DNA from: Pontibacter russatus
GTDB lineage: Bacteria > Bacteroidota > Bacteroidia > Cytophagales > Hymenobacteraceae
Length of the DNA: 64,000 nt
Direction: 5' to 3'
NCBI RefSeq assembly: GCF_009931655.1
Contig: NZ_CP047984.1
Span: 1-64,000, forward strand
Shown here piece after piece: positions 25,097 to 35,900 of this stretch. The translations under genes and the position numbers were made by a program. Each line of letters starts with the position of its first letter. Position 1 is the stretch's first letter. The notes beneath the pieces were generated by a model, which worked only from the letters and a program-made list of their open reading frames with translations, searched no databases and was not told the origin of the DNA.

Positions 25097-25988
25097 TCCG
25101 GATGATTTCGCGTTGTGTCTTGTGGCGACTCTTGGCAAAGCGGCGCAGCATGCCCAGCGCCAGGTTCGTCTCGCCTTCCGCCTCCGTCTGCAGGTTGCCA
25201 TATATGGCCTTATCGCAGATGCGTAGGGCGGTGTTCACTTCCTCGTCGTTCTCATAAAACTCCACTATCTCTTTGGTAGTAAAAGAGTTGATGGCGCTTT
25301 TCTCCAGTTTGGTCAGGTAGTTCTTCCAGAGCGAAACAGCCTTCTCCAGGCTCTGCGGCGATCCCGTTTTCTTGAAGCGGTCTTCGTGCGAGTTATAGCG
25401 GGAGGCAAAATATACATGGTCTTTGCGCAGGCGGTAGAGCCGGTATTTGCTCTGGATGGCCTGCCCGAAGATGAGCCAGACCAACGCCAGGAAAAGCGCC
25501 GTTGCCGTAATCCACAGGATCAGCAGGGGCCAGTTAAAGCGCTCTTCCACAGCGGCCAGTGTCGTTTCTTCCCGCACGGGCAGCGGCTCCCGCACCTCTG
25601 TCACCAGTTGCGCCACCACCACGGTGTCTGCCGCGGCGAATACCGTCTGCGTGTCGCGCTGCCCCAGCACGTAGATGGGGAGTGCCAGTTGTTGCAAGGG
25701 GGCTGTCTCAAAAGTGCGCAGGGTATATATGGCGCTGTCGGTGCTGATGCCCGCTTTCGTGGAAGTCGGGAAATAGGCTTTGCGCACCAGTTCGAACGGA
25801 GCGAAGTCATATTGTTCCGAGGGCAGAATTACCTCCTGGGCCACAGGATGCCGATGCACCAGCGTGTACTGTAGCAACTCCCCGATTCTGGCGGTGTCGT
25901 GGGCAAAGGTGCCTTCCGGTTTTGGAATCTGCCCCCAGGCTAGGGCTGGCAGGAGGCACAGGAATAGGAACAGGATATGTTTACGCAC
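25077..25988 (-). CDS. Bat-operon protein with signal peptide and one membrane helix
   Basis: 303 aa. Signal peptide MRKHILFLFLCLLPALAWGQ, a beta-rich periplasmic region to about residue 150, one membrane helix at about 155-176 (PLLILWITATALFLALVWLI), then a cytoplasmic helical segment. Its position between DUF58 and BatA, overlapping both (8 and 20 nt), matches the conserved unnamed gene of Bacteroidota Bat operons. Exact function unknown; it probably connects the DUF58 and BatA proteins across the membrane. Confidence 0.75.
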   Translation of the reverse strand: MRKHILFLFLCLLPALAWGQIPKPEGTFAHDTARIGELLQYTLVHRHPVAQEVILPSEQYDFAPFELVRKAYFPTSTKAGISTDSAIYTLRTFETAPLQQLALPIYVLGQRDTQTVFAAADTVVVAQLVTEVREPLPVREETTLAAVEERFNWPLLILWITATALFLALVWLIFGQAIQSKYRLYRLRKDHVYFASRYNSHEDRFKKTGSPQSLEKAVSLWKNYLTKLEKSAINSFTTKEIVEFYENDEEVNTALRICDKAIYGNLQTEAEGETNLALGMLRRFAKSRHKTQREIIRNAKNTR

Positions 25989-26862
25989 TGTTTTTCGTGG
26001 ACTTGTTTCTCAGCCGGAACAGGTTAACCAGTTGCGGCACGTAATCTTCGTTCGTCTCGATGGTCAGGTAGTTGGCCTGGTACTTCTGGCAGAGGCGCAT
26101 CAGGTTCTCGCGGTTTTGCGCGTACTGCGCCAGGTAGCGTTGCCGGAACTCCTCTCCGGAAGTGTTCAGCCAGATGGTGCGGCCGGTCTCCTTGTCCAGC
26201 ACGGGCACGATGCCCATCGGCGGCAGGTGATGCTCGCGCACATCCAGCATGTGCAGCACGATCAGGTCGTGGCGCTTGGCCAGCATCGCCAGTTCCTTTT
26301 CATAATTTATATCGATGAAGTCGGAGAGCAGCAAAATAATGCTGCGGCGCCTGATGATGTCCAGCGTCAGTTTGATACCGGCGGCCAGGTTGGTTTTCGC
26401 GGATTTGGGCTGCAACTCACTCAGCGCCTTGATGATGCTGTAGGCCTGCTGAATGCCTTTGGCCGGTTTGATGTATTTCTCTTTCTGGTCGGAGATGCAG
26501 ATGATGCCGATCTGGCTCTGTTGCCGCGCCGCCGACAGGGCCAGCACCCCACATATCTCCTTGCCTACATCCAGCTTCTGCTGCGTCCCGGTGCCGATGG
26601 TTTGCGAGGCGCTCACGTCCAGCATCAGGAAAACCGACTGCTCTTTCTCCTCACGATAAGTCTTCACAAACGTGCCGTGCCCCTTTGCCGATACGTTCCA
26701 GTCGATAGAACGCACGTCGTCACCGTACTGGTATGCGCGCACGTCGTCAAACTCCAGGCCCGTGCCTTTAAAAACAGAGTGAAAGTCGCCCTGCATTTGC
26801 GTAGTGATGGCTTTTCGGATACGGATCTCGTATTTGCGTAGCTTCTTGACAAGCTCTTTCAT
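25981..26862 (-). CDS. DUF58-domain protein of the Bat operon
   Basis: 293 aa. The pattern GTGLEFDDVRAYQYGDDVRSIDWNVSAKG at about 33-61 is the DUF58 signature, followed by a vWA-like region (LMLDVSASQ near 80-88; LLLSDFIDI near 179-187). In Bat operons this protein normally follows a MoxR AAA ATPase; no moxR is present upstream here, where the neighbour is a divergent lipoprotein gene. First gene of a three-gene overlapping unit ending with batA. Confidence 0.9.
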   Translation of the reverse strand: MKELVKKLRKYEIRIRKAITTQMQGDFHSVFKGTGLEFDDVRAYQYGDDVRSIDWNVSAKGHGTFVKTYREEKEQSVFLMLDVSASQTIGTGTQQKLDVGKEICGVLALSAARQQSQIGIICISDQKEKYIKPAKGIQQAYSIIKALSELQPKSAKTNLAAGIKLTLDIIRRRSIILLLSDFIDINYEKELAMLAKRHDLIVLHMLDVREHHLPPMGIVPVLDKETGRTIWLNTSGEEFRQRYLAQYAQNRENLMRLCQKYQANYLTIETNEDYVPQLVNLFRLRNKSTKNSA

Positions 26863-26920
26863 GGGCTGCTGCCGTGCTGTGTAATTTTAAATTTATCACT
26901 TATTCTCGTAATTTACACCC

Positions 26921-27316
26921 GTGAATAGACTTTTCCGCCTGCTTTTTTGCCTCTGCCTGCTCGGCTGTCAGCAGCAGCCCGATGACCTGCCCGCCGACAT
27001 GGTGCCCCAGCAAACAATGGTGCGCATTCTGGCCGACATCCACACCACGGAGGCGCTGATCGAACGCAATGTATCCTATCCCGACACGGCCCAGGTTATA
27101 TATGCGGAGGAGCATGCCGAAATCCTGGAGAAGTACGGCGTGGAGCAGCGGGCATTCCGGGATACCTATAATTATTATCTCACGCACCTGGAGGAAATGG
27201 ACAAGCTGTACGAGGTGGTGGTGGACACGCTCAGCGTGCGGGAGTCGCTGGCGGAGGCTGCGAAAGCCAAAGCGGACAGCGCAAATGCTGTTAAGCCAAC
27301 AAAACGAATAGAGTAA
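26921..27316 (+). CDS. DUF4296-domain lipoprotein
   Basis: 131 aa with a GTG start. The signal ends in LLGC with acylated Cys16, followed by DLPADMVPQQTMVRILADIHTTEALI, YAEEHAEILEKYGVEQRAFRDTYNYYL, the arrangement of the DUF4296 family of Bacteroidota envelope lipoproteins (function unknown). Divergent from the Bat operon and convergent with pcrA; a large palindrome follows its stop. Confidence 0.85.
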   Translation: MNRLFRLLFCLCLLGCQQQPDDLPADMVPQQTMVRILADIHTTEALIERNVSYPDTAQVIYAEEHAEILEKYGVEQRAFRDTYNYYLTHLEEMDKLYEVVVDTLSVRESLAEAAKAKADSANAVKPTKRIE

Positions 27317-27374
27317 ACGCCACCACGTGTAGCTATATATCTTTTTATATACAGCTACACGTGGTGACGTTTAC
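27313..27374. terminator. 28-bp-armed palindrome between convergent genes
   Basis: Arms 27313-27340 and 27347-27374 pair with only about two mismatches around a 6-nt T-rich loop (core CACCACGTGTAGCT). It overlaps the last bases of both convergent genes, as a bidirectional terminator would. Confidence 0.75.
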
Positions 27375-29614
27375 GCATGTATCTTGAGCTTGGCGAAACT
27401 CAGCAGCAGCGTCTTTTCACCTACTTCCTCGAAGTTGATGATGGCTTTGGTGCTGTTGCCCTGCGTGTCCATTTTCGCTACCACCCCAAAACCGAATTTC
27501 GGGTGCTCCACTTTCATGCCAGCCTCCAGTTTAGAGGTATCGCTTGCCTTGAAGTCGGCGGGCGGCGTATAGTTGCTGGCCACCTGCTTGCGTGGCGGTG
27601 CCGCCACCAGGCTGCTCTTGCGCTGCAGCACCCGGTCGAACACGTTGCCGCCGCCGCTGGCCCCGTTGTCGCCGTACTTGAAATTTATATACTTCGGATC
27701 TATCTCATCGAGGAAACGGCTCTTCTCGCAGGCCCGCAGGTTGCCCCACTGGTAGCGGCTGGTGGCGTAGGTGAGGTAAAGCTTCTTTTCGGCCCGCGTG
27801 ATGGCCACGTAGAATAAACGGCGCTCCTCTTCCAGGTCGGCGCGGGAGTTCAGCATCATCTGGCTCGGGAACAGGTTTTCCTCCATCCCCACGATAAACA
27901 CGTTCTTGAACTCCAGTCCTTTGGCTGAGTGAATCGTCATCAGCGTCACGAACTCCCCGTCGTCATCGGCCTTGGTGTCGGCGTCGGTGATGAGGGCGAT
28001 GTCCTGCAGGAAGGCGGACAGGCTCTTGTCCTCTTTTTCCGGATCGTCCACATACTCCTTTATACCGTTCAGCAGCTCCTGGATGTTCTCGTAGCGGGCA
28101 AGGCCCTCCACCGTCTTATCCTGGTACAGATCATCCACAATACCAGAGTGCTTGGCCACGTGCTTGGCTACCTCAAAGGCGTCGCTTTGCTCGGCCATGC
28201 GGGCGAAGTCGCGGATCATCATGGAGAAATTCTCGATGGCGGTACCCACGCGGTTGCCCAGGAACTCCGTCGCGTTCATCACCACCTCCCACACGCTGTG
28301 GTTGGTGTCGTTGGCTGTCACGAAAAGCCGCTGCTCGGTTGTCTCGCCGATGCCCCGCTTTGGGTAATTGATGACGCGGCGCAGCGCCTGCTCGTCGTTC
28401 GGGTTCACCGTCAGGCGCAGGTAGGCAATCAGGTCTTTGATCTCTTTGCGCTGGTAAAAGGAGAGGCCGCCGATGATCTTGTACTTGATGTTCATGCGGC
28501 GCAGGGCCTCTTCCATGGCCCGCGACTGGGCATTGGTGCGGTACAGGATGGCGAAGTCGTCGTAGGAGAAGTGGTTGCCCATCTTCTCCTCAAAAATGGT
28601 GGTGGCCACCAGTTTGCCCTCCTCGTTGTCGGAGTTTGCCTTTATCACTTCAATCAGCGGGCCCTGCTCGTTGTCCGTGAACACCTCTTTGCGGAGCTGC
28701 GCCTGGTTGTTTTTGATGACGGAGTTAGCCGCATGCACGATGTTCTTGGTGGAGCGGTAGTTCTGCTCCAGCTTGAACACCTCCAGCTCCGGGTAGTCGC
28801 GCTCGAAGTTGAGGATGTTCTGGATATCGGCCCCGCGAAAGGCATATATGGACTGCGCATCGTCGCCTACCACCACGATGTTGCGGTTCTGCGCGGCCAG
28901 CTTGCGGGTGATGAGGTACTGCGAGTAGTTGGTATCCTGGTACTCGTCCACCATCACATATTTGAAAATGTGCTGGTACTTGTTCAGCGCATCGGGGTGG
29001 TCCTTGAAGAGCACGTTGGTCTGGAAGAGTAGATCGTCGAAGTCCATGGCGCCGGCCCGGAAGCAGCGGCTCTGGTACATCTCATATATCTTCCCGATTT
29101 TCGGGCGCATGGCCGCCTCGTCGTCGGCCTGGATGACCGCATCGTTGAGGTACTGCTTCACCGAGATCAGCTTGTTTTTGGCGGAGGAGATACGGCCCAG
29201 CACCACGTTCGGCTTGTAGAGCTTGTCGTCCAGGTTCATCTCCTTCACAATGTTGCGGATGAGCGTCCTGGAGTCGTCGGTGTCATATATGGTGAAGCTT
29301 TTCGGGTAGCCGATTTTCTCTGCCTCGGCACGCAGGATGCGGGAGAACACGGAGTGGAAGGTGCCCATCCAGATGTTCTTTGCCTCGTTTCCGATCACTT
29401 TCTCAATACGGTGGCGCATTTCCTTGGCCGCCTTGTTGGTGAAGGTGAGGGCCAGTATGTGGAAAGGGTCCACTCCCTGGCTGATGAGCTGGGCGATCCT
29501 GAAGGTGAGTACCCTTGTTTTGCCGGAGCCGGCGCCCGCAATAATCATGGCCGGTCCGTCCTTGTGCAGCACAGCCTTGCGTTGCGACTCGTTTAATAAA
29601 CTTAAATGATCCAT
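27371..29614 (-). CDS. pcrA: UvrD/PcrA-type superfamily 1 DNA helicase
   Basis: 747 aa starting MDHLSLLNESQRKAVLHKDG; a 12-codon-longer start is less likely. Walker A AGAGSGKT at 26-33, TFTNKAAKEMRHRI (about 61-74), DEYQDTNYSQY (about 220-230), QNYRSTKNI (about 282-290), and TIHSAKGLEF near residue 556 are SF1A motifs in order. The C-terminal Tudor-like patch KVEHPKFGFGVVAKMDTQGN (about 700-720) is the RNA-polymerase-interaction module of PcrA. Full length. Repair and replication-conflict role by family knowledge. Confidence 0.96.
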   Translation of the reverse strand: MDHLSLLNESQRKAVLHKDGPAMIIAGAGSGKTRVLTFRIAQLISQGVDPFHILALTFTNKAAKEMRHRIEKVIGNEAKNIWMGTFHSVFSRILRAEAEKIGYPKSFTIYDTDDSRTLIRNIVKEMNLDDKLYKPNVVLGRISSAKNKLISVKQYLNDAVIQADDEAAMRPKIGKIYEMYQSRCFRAGAMDFDDLLFQTNVLFKDHPDALNKYQHIFKYVMVDEYQDTNYSQYLITRKLAAQNRNIVVVGDDAQSIYAFRGADIQNILNFERDYPELEVFKLEQNYRSTKNIVHAANSVIKNNQAQLRKEVFTDNEQGPLIEVIKANSDNEEGKLVATTIFEEKMGNHFSYDDFAILYRTNAQSRAMEEALRRMNIKYKIIGGLSFYQRKEIKDLIAYLRLTVNPNDEQALRRVINYPKRGIGETTEQRLFVTANDTNHSVWEVVMNATEFLGNRVGTAIENFSMMIRDFARMAEQSDAFEVAKHVAKHSGIVDDLYQDKTVEGLARYENIQELLNGIKEYVDDPEKEDKSLSAFLQDIALITDADTKADDDGEFVTLMTIHSAKGLEFKNVFIVGMEENLFPSQMMLNSRADLEEERRLFYVAITRAEKKLYLTYATSRYQWGNLRACEKSRFLDEIDPKYINFKYGDNGASGGGNVFDRVLQRKSSLVAAPPRKQVASNYTPPADFKASDTSKLEAGMKVEHPKFGFGVVAKMDTQGNSTKAIINFEEVGEKTLLLSFAKLKIHA

Positions 29615-29830
29615 TTCTTCTCTTCCGCGTGCGTCTTTAAATCCATGCAATTTACGAATTCATATCCGTTTTCTGAACGGCCTCTCCATTTTGGCACGGC
29701 GCATGCAGTGTCATAGCAAAGATTGGCGTTACCAAGTGAACAGGAACAGGCGCGAAAGCGTTTAGTCGTGAGCCTGTATTTTACAGGAAGTGAGCAGCCT
29801 TGCTTCAGATTCATGCCGGAGCGCCGCATA

Positions 29831-29862
29831 TTTTGCAGAACGGCTGCGTTTGTTTAATTTTG
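29831..29862 (+). promoter_or_regulatory. Bacteroidota sigma-A promoter (TTTTG-19-TAATTTTG)
   Basis: TTTTG at 29831-29835 and TAATTTTG at 29855-29862 fit the -33/-7 consensus with 19-nt spacing, the best promoter in the window. It serves the secreted repeat protein starting at 29897. Confidence 0.65.
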
Positions 29863-29896
29863 ATCAGATACCCAAGTACTACCTCAACTCCCTTAT

Positions 29897-31504
29897 ATGA
29901 AGCATTTGCTACTGATTTTGCTACTCGGCGGTGCATGCCACCTGGCCTTTTCCCAGACCGCGCCGCACAAAACAACCGCCGACAGCGCCGCGAAGGCAGG
30001 CGTAACAGCAGCTGCCAAATCAGCGAACGCCCCTGCGCCTGTGGTGGTGACGAAAAGCATCTGGCGCACCCCGGCCATGGACGAGGCGATGGCCTATTAC
30101 AAGGCGCTGCGCTTCCAGGGAGCCTATATGAAGTTCCGGGAGGCTATTGCGCAGGGCGACAAGGACGCTTATTATTTTATCGGCCGCATGCACCAGTTCC
30201 GGGAGCTGAAGTACGATTCGGTGCAGATTGACACGCTGCAGCAGGTGCAGGATGCCAGCCAGTACTTCTCCGCAAACAAAGACTCTGCGGCCTACTACTA
30301 CCAGCTTGCCCTGGATGGCGGCAGCGTGCTGGGTCACCTGGGTATGGCCGAGACCATGATACTGCGCACGGAGAAAGACAGGCGTGAGTTTACACAGCAC
30401 ATGCACACCGCTGCCATGGAGATAAGGGAGAAGGCTGTGGCAGGGGACGCCTTTTGCAACCGGATCCTGGGCAGCATGTACTATACCGGTTTCGGGGCGA
30501 TGGTGGACAAAGGGCTGGCCTTCAATTATCTGAGCCGGGCCGCTGCGGCCGGGGATGTGCAGTCCTATACCTCGCTGGCTAACCTGTACCTGAACGGCGA
30601 GGGCGTAGGCAAGGACTATGACAAAGCCGTGTACTGGCTTAAGAAAGGAGTGGATGCCGGGGAGCGCGAGGCGCTGTATACCCTGGCGCTGCTGTATGAG
30701 GAGGGCACGCTGGGCGCGGTAAAAGTGCAGGAGGCGCGCAAGTTGTACAGAAGCGCAGTGGAGAAGGGAAGCGTGAGCGCCTACGAGCAGCTCATCTATA
30801 TAAACCAGACCGCTGACCAGAAGGTGGTGATCGCCTCCATCAGGCGCGACCCGGAGATGCTGAAGCGGGCCATCTCGGCGGGCGGCGACGTGAACACGCA
30901 GGCGGTGCCGGAAGAATATGAAGCCGACCTGCACGGGCGCACCCCGCTCATGCACACCATCTACGTGCCCCTGCGCCAGGAGGATTATGGAACTGAATAT
31001 GAGCCCGAGGTGCGCTTTCAGACGGTGGGGCAGCTGCTCCGGAAGGGCGCCGACATAAACGCCCAGGACAATGATGGCAAGACGGCCCTGCATTACCTGG
31101 TGAGCTGCGTCAGGCTCAGGACGGAGCTTTACGAGATGGAGCAGGTACACCTGATCGACACCCTCATCCACCACGGCGCAAATCCCAATATACAGGATAA
31201 CGAGGGCAACACGGTGCTGGCGCAGGCGCTGCAGGCCACCATCGGCCAGCACATCGGCATCATGGAGCTGGAGAGGCTGCTGCAGTACGGCGCGGACCCC
31301 AACATAAAGAACAAGGAGGGCAAGACGCCGCTGATGCTGGCCTGCGAGATAAACGCTAACTACGAAATCATTCTCGCCCTGCTGCAGGCGGGTGCTGATC
31401 CCAAACTGCTTGACAATGCCCAAAAGGCGGCCATCGACTACACCGACCACCGCAACGTGCAGAACATCCTGCTGGCCTCAGGCTCACCGGAGCGGCAGAA
31501 GTAA
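29897..31504 (+). CDS. Exported Sel1-repeat plus ankyrin-repeat protein
   Basis: 535 aa with a signal peptide (MKHLLLILLLGGACHLAFSQ), a Thr/Ala/Lys linker, an N-terminal half of Sel1/TPR-like helical repeats (for example YTGFGAMVDKGLAFNYLSRAA and YLNGEGVGKDYDKAVYWLKKG at about 195-250) and a C-terminal half of ankyrin repeats from about residue 340 (HGRTPLMHTIY, NDGKTALHYLV, NEGNTVLAQAL, KEGKTPLMLAC). Both are protein-interaction scaffolds. The combination in one exported protein is unusual; binding partners unknown. Preceded by a strong promoter, with no operon mates. Confidence 0.85.
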   Translation: MKHLLLILLLGGACHLAFSQTAPHKTTADSAAKAGVTAAAKSANAPAPVVVTKSIWRTPAMDEAMAYYKALRFQGAYMKFREAIAQGDKDAYYFIGRMHQFRELKYDSVQIDTLQQVQDASQYFSANKDSAAYYYQLALDGGSVLGHLGMAETMILRTEKDRREFTQHMHTAAMEIREKAVAGDAFCNRILGSMYYTGFGAMVDKGLAFNYLSRAAAAGDVQSYTSLANLYLNGEGVGKDYDKAVYWLKKGVDAGEREALYTLALLYEEGTLGAVKVQEARKLYRSAVEKGSVSAYEQLIYINQTADQKVVIASIRRDPEMLKRAISAGGDVNTQAVPEEYEADLHGRTPLMHTIYVPLRQEDYGTEYEPEVRFQTVGQLLRKGADINAQDNDGKTALHYLVSCVRLRTELYEMEQVHLIDTLIHHGANPNIQDNEGNTVLAQALQATIGQHIGIMELERLLQYGADPNIKNKEGKTPLMLACEINANYEIILALLQAGADPKLLDNAQKAAIDYTDHRNVQNILLASGSPERQK

Positions 31505-31600
31505 GATGTAACTGACATAGGCGGCAAGAGCCCCTATATATGGCCTCGATTATTAACGGCTATATATAGAACGGCCTTTATTCTGTCTGCTTCCCGGCAG

Positions 31601-31629
31601 TTTTTTAAACTATTATATGCTTACCTTTG
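31601..31629 (+). promoter_or_regulatory. Likely promoter of the DUF3109 gene
   Basis: A T-run at 31601-31606 and TACCTTTG at 31622-31629 approximate the -33/-7 elements with near-ideal spacing. Transcription would start about 60 nt before the ATG at 31696. Confidence 0.5.
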
Positions 31630-31695
31630 TCTCCCTTTCGGACAGGTGCAGGAGGAAAGGTGCTGCATCCTCCGTTCCATATTTTTTACCAGAAA

Positions 31696-32274
31696 ATGAT
31701 AGTTTTACAGAATACGGTCATCAGCGATGACGTGCGCGAACAGTTCTTTGTCTGCAACCTGGAGAAGTGCAAGGGGGCCTGCTGTGTGGAGGGCGACCTT
31801 GGCGCTCCGCTGGAGGAGGAGGAACTGGCGATACTGCAGGAAAGCTACGAGCAGATAAAGCCCTATATGACGGGTGCCGGAAAGCAGGCGGTGGCCGAGC
31901 AGGGGTTATATATAAAAGACTGGGAAGGCGACTACTCCACGCCCACCATCAACAACCGCGAGTGCGCCTATGCCATATATGACGAGCACAAAACGCTGAA
32001 GTGCGCCATAGAGCAGGCCTACAACGACGGCAAAATCAGCTGGAAGAAACCCATCTCCTGCCATCTGTATCCCATCCGCGTCACCAAGTACGACGACTTT
32101 GATGCCCTGAACTACGACCGCTGGGGAATTTGCAGCGCCGCCTGCAGCTTTGGCCAGGACCTGGGCGTGCGGGTGTACCAGTTCCTGAAGGAGCCGCTCA
32201 TCCGGAAGTACGGCGAAGGCTGGTACGCTGAGTTGGAAAAACTGGTGGAGGAGGAAAAAGCCACGCAACCGTAA
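31696..32274 (+). CDS. DUF3109-family Cys-rich protein
   Basis: 192 aa. Cys20, Cys25, Cys29 and Cys30 ([11 protein letters not shown]) and later Cys residues in [23 protein letters not shown] and ICSAACSF give the eight-plus Cys pattern of the DUF3109 family, probably a metal-binding (YkgJ-like zinc or iron-sulfur) protein. Start chosen at [12 protein letters not shown], just upstream of the conserved region; a promoter lies 60 nt before it. Family function unknown. Confidence 0.85.
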   Translation: MIVLQNTVISDDVREQFFVCNLEKCKGACCVEGDLGAPLEEEELAILQESYEQIKPYMTGAGKQAVAEQGLYIKDWEGDYSTPTINNRECAYAIYDEHKTLKCAIEQAYNDGKISWKKPISCHLYPIRVTKYDDFDALNYDRWGICSAACSFGQDLGVRVYQFLKEPLIRKYGEGWYAELEKLVEEEKATQP

Positions 32275-32323
32275 GGCATCAAAATATATATAAATAGCCA
32301 GGAGTACAGCAAATGGCCGTAGC

Positions 32324-32383
32324 AGAGAACCTTCTGTGCCAGGGGTGAAAGCAATTTCTCAAGAAGGCAGGAGGTTCTCTTTT
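32324..32383 (+). terminator. Hairpin after the DUF3109 gene
   Basis: AGAGAACCTTCTG (32324-32336) pairs with CAGGAGGTTCTCT (32368-32380) with one mismatch and is followed by TTT. The 31-nt loop is long, so the call is moderate. Confidence 0.5.
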
Positions 32384-32993
32384 ATATATGGCTTTCGCAA
32401 TTATATAAATAGCCTGTACATGCCGAAAGCTTGTCCTCTAAGTTTCTGCTGTTCCTGAATTTTCCTGCCAGTCAATACTTTTCTTTCACGCTTCATGGGT
32501 CTTTAAGTCCAGTGCATACCCCAAAATAACCGTATTTTCTGTACAGACCACATTTTCACATCTATCAGGCCATTGCACCTGCCACGGGTCCTCTCATATA
32601 GCTATTTGCAAAACAAGCTGCCCCGGTCCCTGACCGAGGCTCGACTCCTACCGGGAACTCTCCTATAGAAGGTTGCAAAACCGCGGCAGCATACGTGTGC
32701 GGCCGCGGTTTTGCCTTCCTATTAAAATATTTTATAATATATCAATAATAATTATACTTATTCTGTTTGAATCAGTATAAGGTGGAAGTAGATGGTGTAA
32801 TCTTTTATAGAGAAGCCATTATGCGCTCTTTAGCTCATATCTCCCCTCCATCACCCTTCTGCCAATTGGCGCTTTGCTACACCCGCACGTGCCAATTTTT
32901 AGCAACTCTAAAAGTCAGGCCACTGTCCGCGCTTCCCCACAAGTAAGCACATACATGCCATTGTCATTTTCTGCACACCTCAACAATTCATAC
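32384..32993. other. Intergenic region with direct repeat and strong hairpin
   Basis: About 600 nt between the DUF3109 gene and the T9SS cargo gene. It contains two imperfect direct repeats (32585-32614 and 32652-32681, 23 of 30 identical, sharing CTCTC, TATAG and TTGCAAAAC) and a perfect 13-bp hairpin (32675-32687 with 32702-32714, GCAAAACCGCGGC). I see no gene or known RNA. See findings. Confidence 0.5.
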
Positions 32994-35900
32994 ATGAAAA
33001 GAAATTTAGCAGTTACTTCGCCTGGTGCATCATGCGCCCCAACTTACAGGCACAGCCGTGGGAAAGTCTCACGGGGTTTTGCGTTTTGCCTCTTCTTGCT
33101 GCCCTTCCTGCTTCAGCCAAAGCCTGCCACCGCTCAGGTCGACCACCCCGAATGGAGGTGGGCCAAACAGGCAGGCGGTTCGTCTTCCGACTACACCTGT
33201 GCTGTGGCTACTGGTGCTTCCGGGACGGTATATACTGCCGGGGCCTTCAGCGGCACCGCTGCGTTCGGTAGCACAAGCCTTGCAAGCAGTGGCGCAGAGG
33301 ACGCCTATATAGCACACTATACTGCTGACGGAGATTTGCTGTGGGCCCACCAGGTAGGAGGACCAGCAGCTGACCGTGCCACTGCCATCGCGACGGATGG
33401 ATCTTATAATGTATATATAGCTGGCACGTTCAGCGGCACCGCCGACTTTGGCGGCACGAGCCTGACAAGCAGCGGCGAAGCGGATGCCTTCATCGCCAAG
33501 TATGATGCGTCGGGCGCGTTGCTATGGGTGCGACAGGAGGGGGGAGAGCGCATCGACAGTGTGCTGGAGCTATCGCTTGATATAGCTGAAAATCTTTATC
33601 TGGCCGTTCGTTCCGCAAAGAGCAGCAGCGATGAGCCTCTGGAGCAGGTCTACCTATATAAATTCGGCTCTTCTGGAAGTTTACAATGGTCATCCAGCGC
33701 AGGCGGAGAAGGCGGCAATGTTACAGATGTTTCCTTTGATGCGGGCGGCAATACCTTCGTCGCAGGAGATTTCACCGGGACTATGGTGATTGGGGACCAG
33801 ACTTTCCAAAGTCCAACCAATCCTTATAAGAATTACTCCGCTGTTTTTACGGCAAAGTTCAATCCGGATGGAAAGTTAGTATGGGCCAGGGAAGCGTTCG
33901 GCATGGAGAAGTACACCGAGAAAGGGTTTCCTGCCTCTGTTCAATCACCCCTAATAGCTACGGATAAAGCTGGAAACGTCTACATTTTCGGTATTTTTTT
34001 CAACGGTGTCCGGTTTGGTGATGTTATACTTGATGTTGGGTTTGATGGTGAAGTTCCAAGTGATGTATTTCTGGCCAAATATGATAATGCCGGTAATGCG
34101 GTATGGGCCAAGGGGGTTGCCAGATTAAATCAAGGCGTTGACATAGTAGAATTAATATCCAGTGCGGATGATAACCTCTACCTGGCCTATCACCCGCGGG
34201 GTTTCATGGCCCAGGACCCAACTGCCAATGTCAATAAATACGACACAGATGGAAACCTGATCTGGAAAATAGTAGAAGATGCCGATATTGACAACCCTAC
34301 GCCCATCCATCAAATTGCCCTGGATGAAGACAGCCGTCTTTATATGACTTTCTCTTTTATCGGAGAAGTTTACATAACAGGCACAACCGGAACTGAGGAG
34401 AATTCGGTACTTATCACCAGCGACGATTTGTCGGACCGGTTTACTGCCATTTACAGCGCGGAGGGAGCGCCAGTATGGGTGCAGCAGGTAGGAACGAGTG
34501 CCATATCCGATGCTTCTAATGGCGTATATATGGCCGGCTCGTTCGAAAACACCGCCACTTTCGGAACTGCCACCCTGACCAGCAACGGTAGTACGGACGC
34601 TTTCTTGGCCAAAGTTGCTTTCACTGCCTTGGCTAACCCCTATTGCATTCCGGTTATGACCAGTGGTTGCGCGGAGGATAACTTTATTGCCTACTTTTCC
34701 TTTGCCGGTTTGTATTACAATGTGCTGGGGCAGGGATGTCAGAATAATAACAGCTACACCAATTTTACACCTTTTTTTGATTACTTCAACGACTCCGACT
34801 ACACTTCCACTGTGAAGCAGGGGCAAAGCTACCCCATCAACCTGCGGTCGGAATCTGAAAATGGCGATATATCCAGGGAGCAGGCCTACGGCGTGTGGGT
34901 CGACTACAATGACGACAAGGATTTTGACGACCCCGGCGAATTTATATATAGTTCCCCCGGAGTCGGGGCAAATTTTTCGAGCACCATAACTATACCCGCT
35001 GATGCCGCCTCAGGTGTCAGGCGCCTGCGGGTAAGGAGCAGGCCGGAGGGTATATTCACTGCCTCCGAGTCCTGCGTGGCTGGCACCTACGGCGAGACCC
35101 AGGACTATACCTTTGCCATCGGATACTGTGCCTCCTTTGCGGCTGCAGGTTGCGGAAATTGTTCTTATATAGATAATTTCAGCCTCAACACCCTCGTCAA
35201 CAACGGTTCAGGCTGTAACGGGAAGGCTGGCGGCTACATCAGCTATGAGCCCACCGGCACGCTTTCCACCACCGTTAAAAAAGGGGGGAGCTACAGCGTC
35301 AGCATCCAGTCCGGCCCTATGGCGCAAACATTTGGCGTTTGGATAGACTACAACAACGACATGGACTTCAGCGATGAAGGTGAGTTTGTGTATGGTTCCC
35401 CTGTTGTAGAAGGAGAGTATGACAACGATGGCGGAGGGTTTATATCCCCGTCTGCCAGTACAGATGCGTTCAATGGCACAGTAACTATACCTGCGCACGC
35501 TGTTACTGGGCCTGTGCGCATGCGGGTGCGGTCAAATAAATTCGATTTCTATGGTAATGAGGCCTGCGCTGAGTTTTTTCCGGATGATCCGACCGAGCAG
35601 GAGGACTCTTTCCTTTACGGAGAAACAGAAGATTACACCATCATGATAGAGGAGCCGGAGGTGGGCCCGCCCACGCTTGCTTCTTTCACACCCCAGCACG
35701 GGCTACCCGGAACAGCGGTGCAGCTGACCGGCACCGCCCTGGCAACCACACATGCAGTCCGGTTCAACGGTGTGGAGGCCGAGTTCACCGTCATCAGCGA
35801 CACGCAACTGAAGGCTGTCGTTCCGGCCACGGCGACCACTGGCAGCATCACGGTCACCACTGCGGGCGGGGAGGCCACCAGCGGGACAGCGTTTGTCGTG

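Noticed and set aside
32620..32670. tRNA-like sequence (GGCTCGACTCC) upstream of the cargo gene
   Set aside because: Looks like a T-arm but flanking bases do not form the stems, and no acceptor stem or CCA-like end is present.
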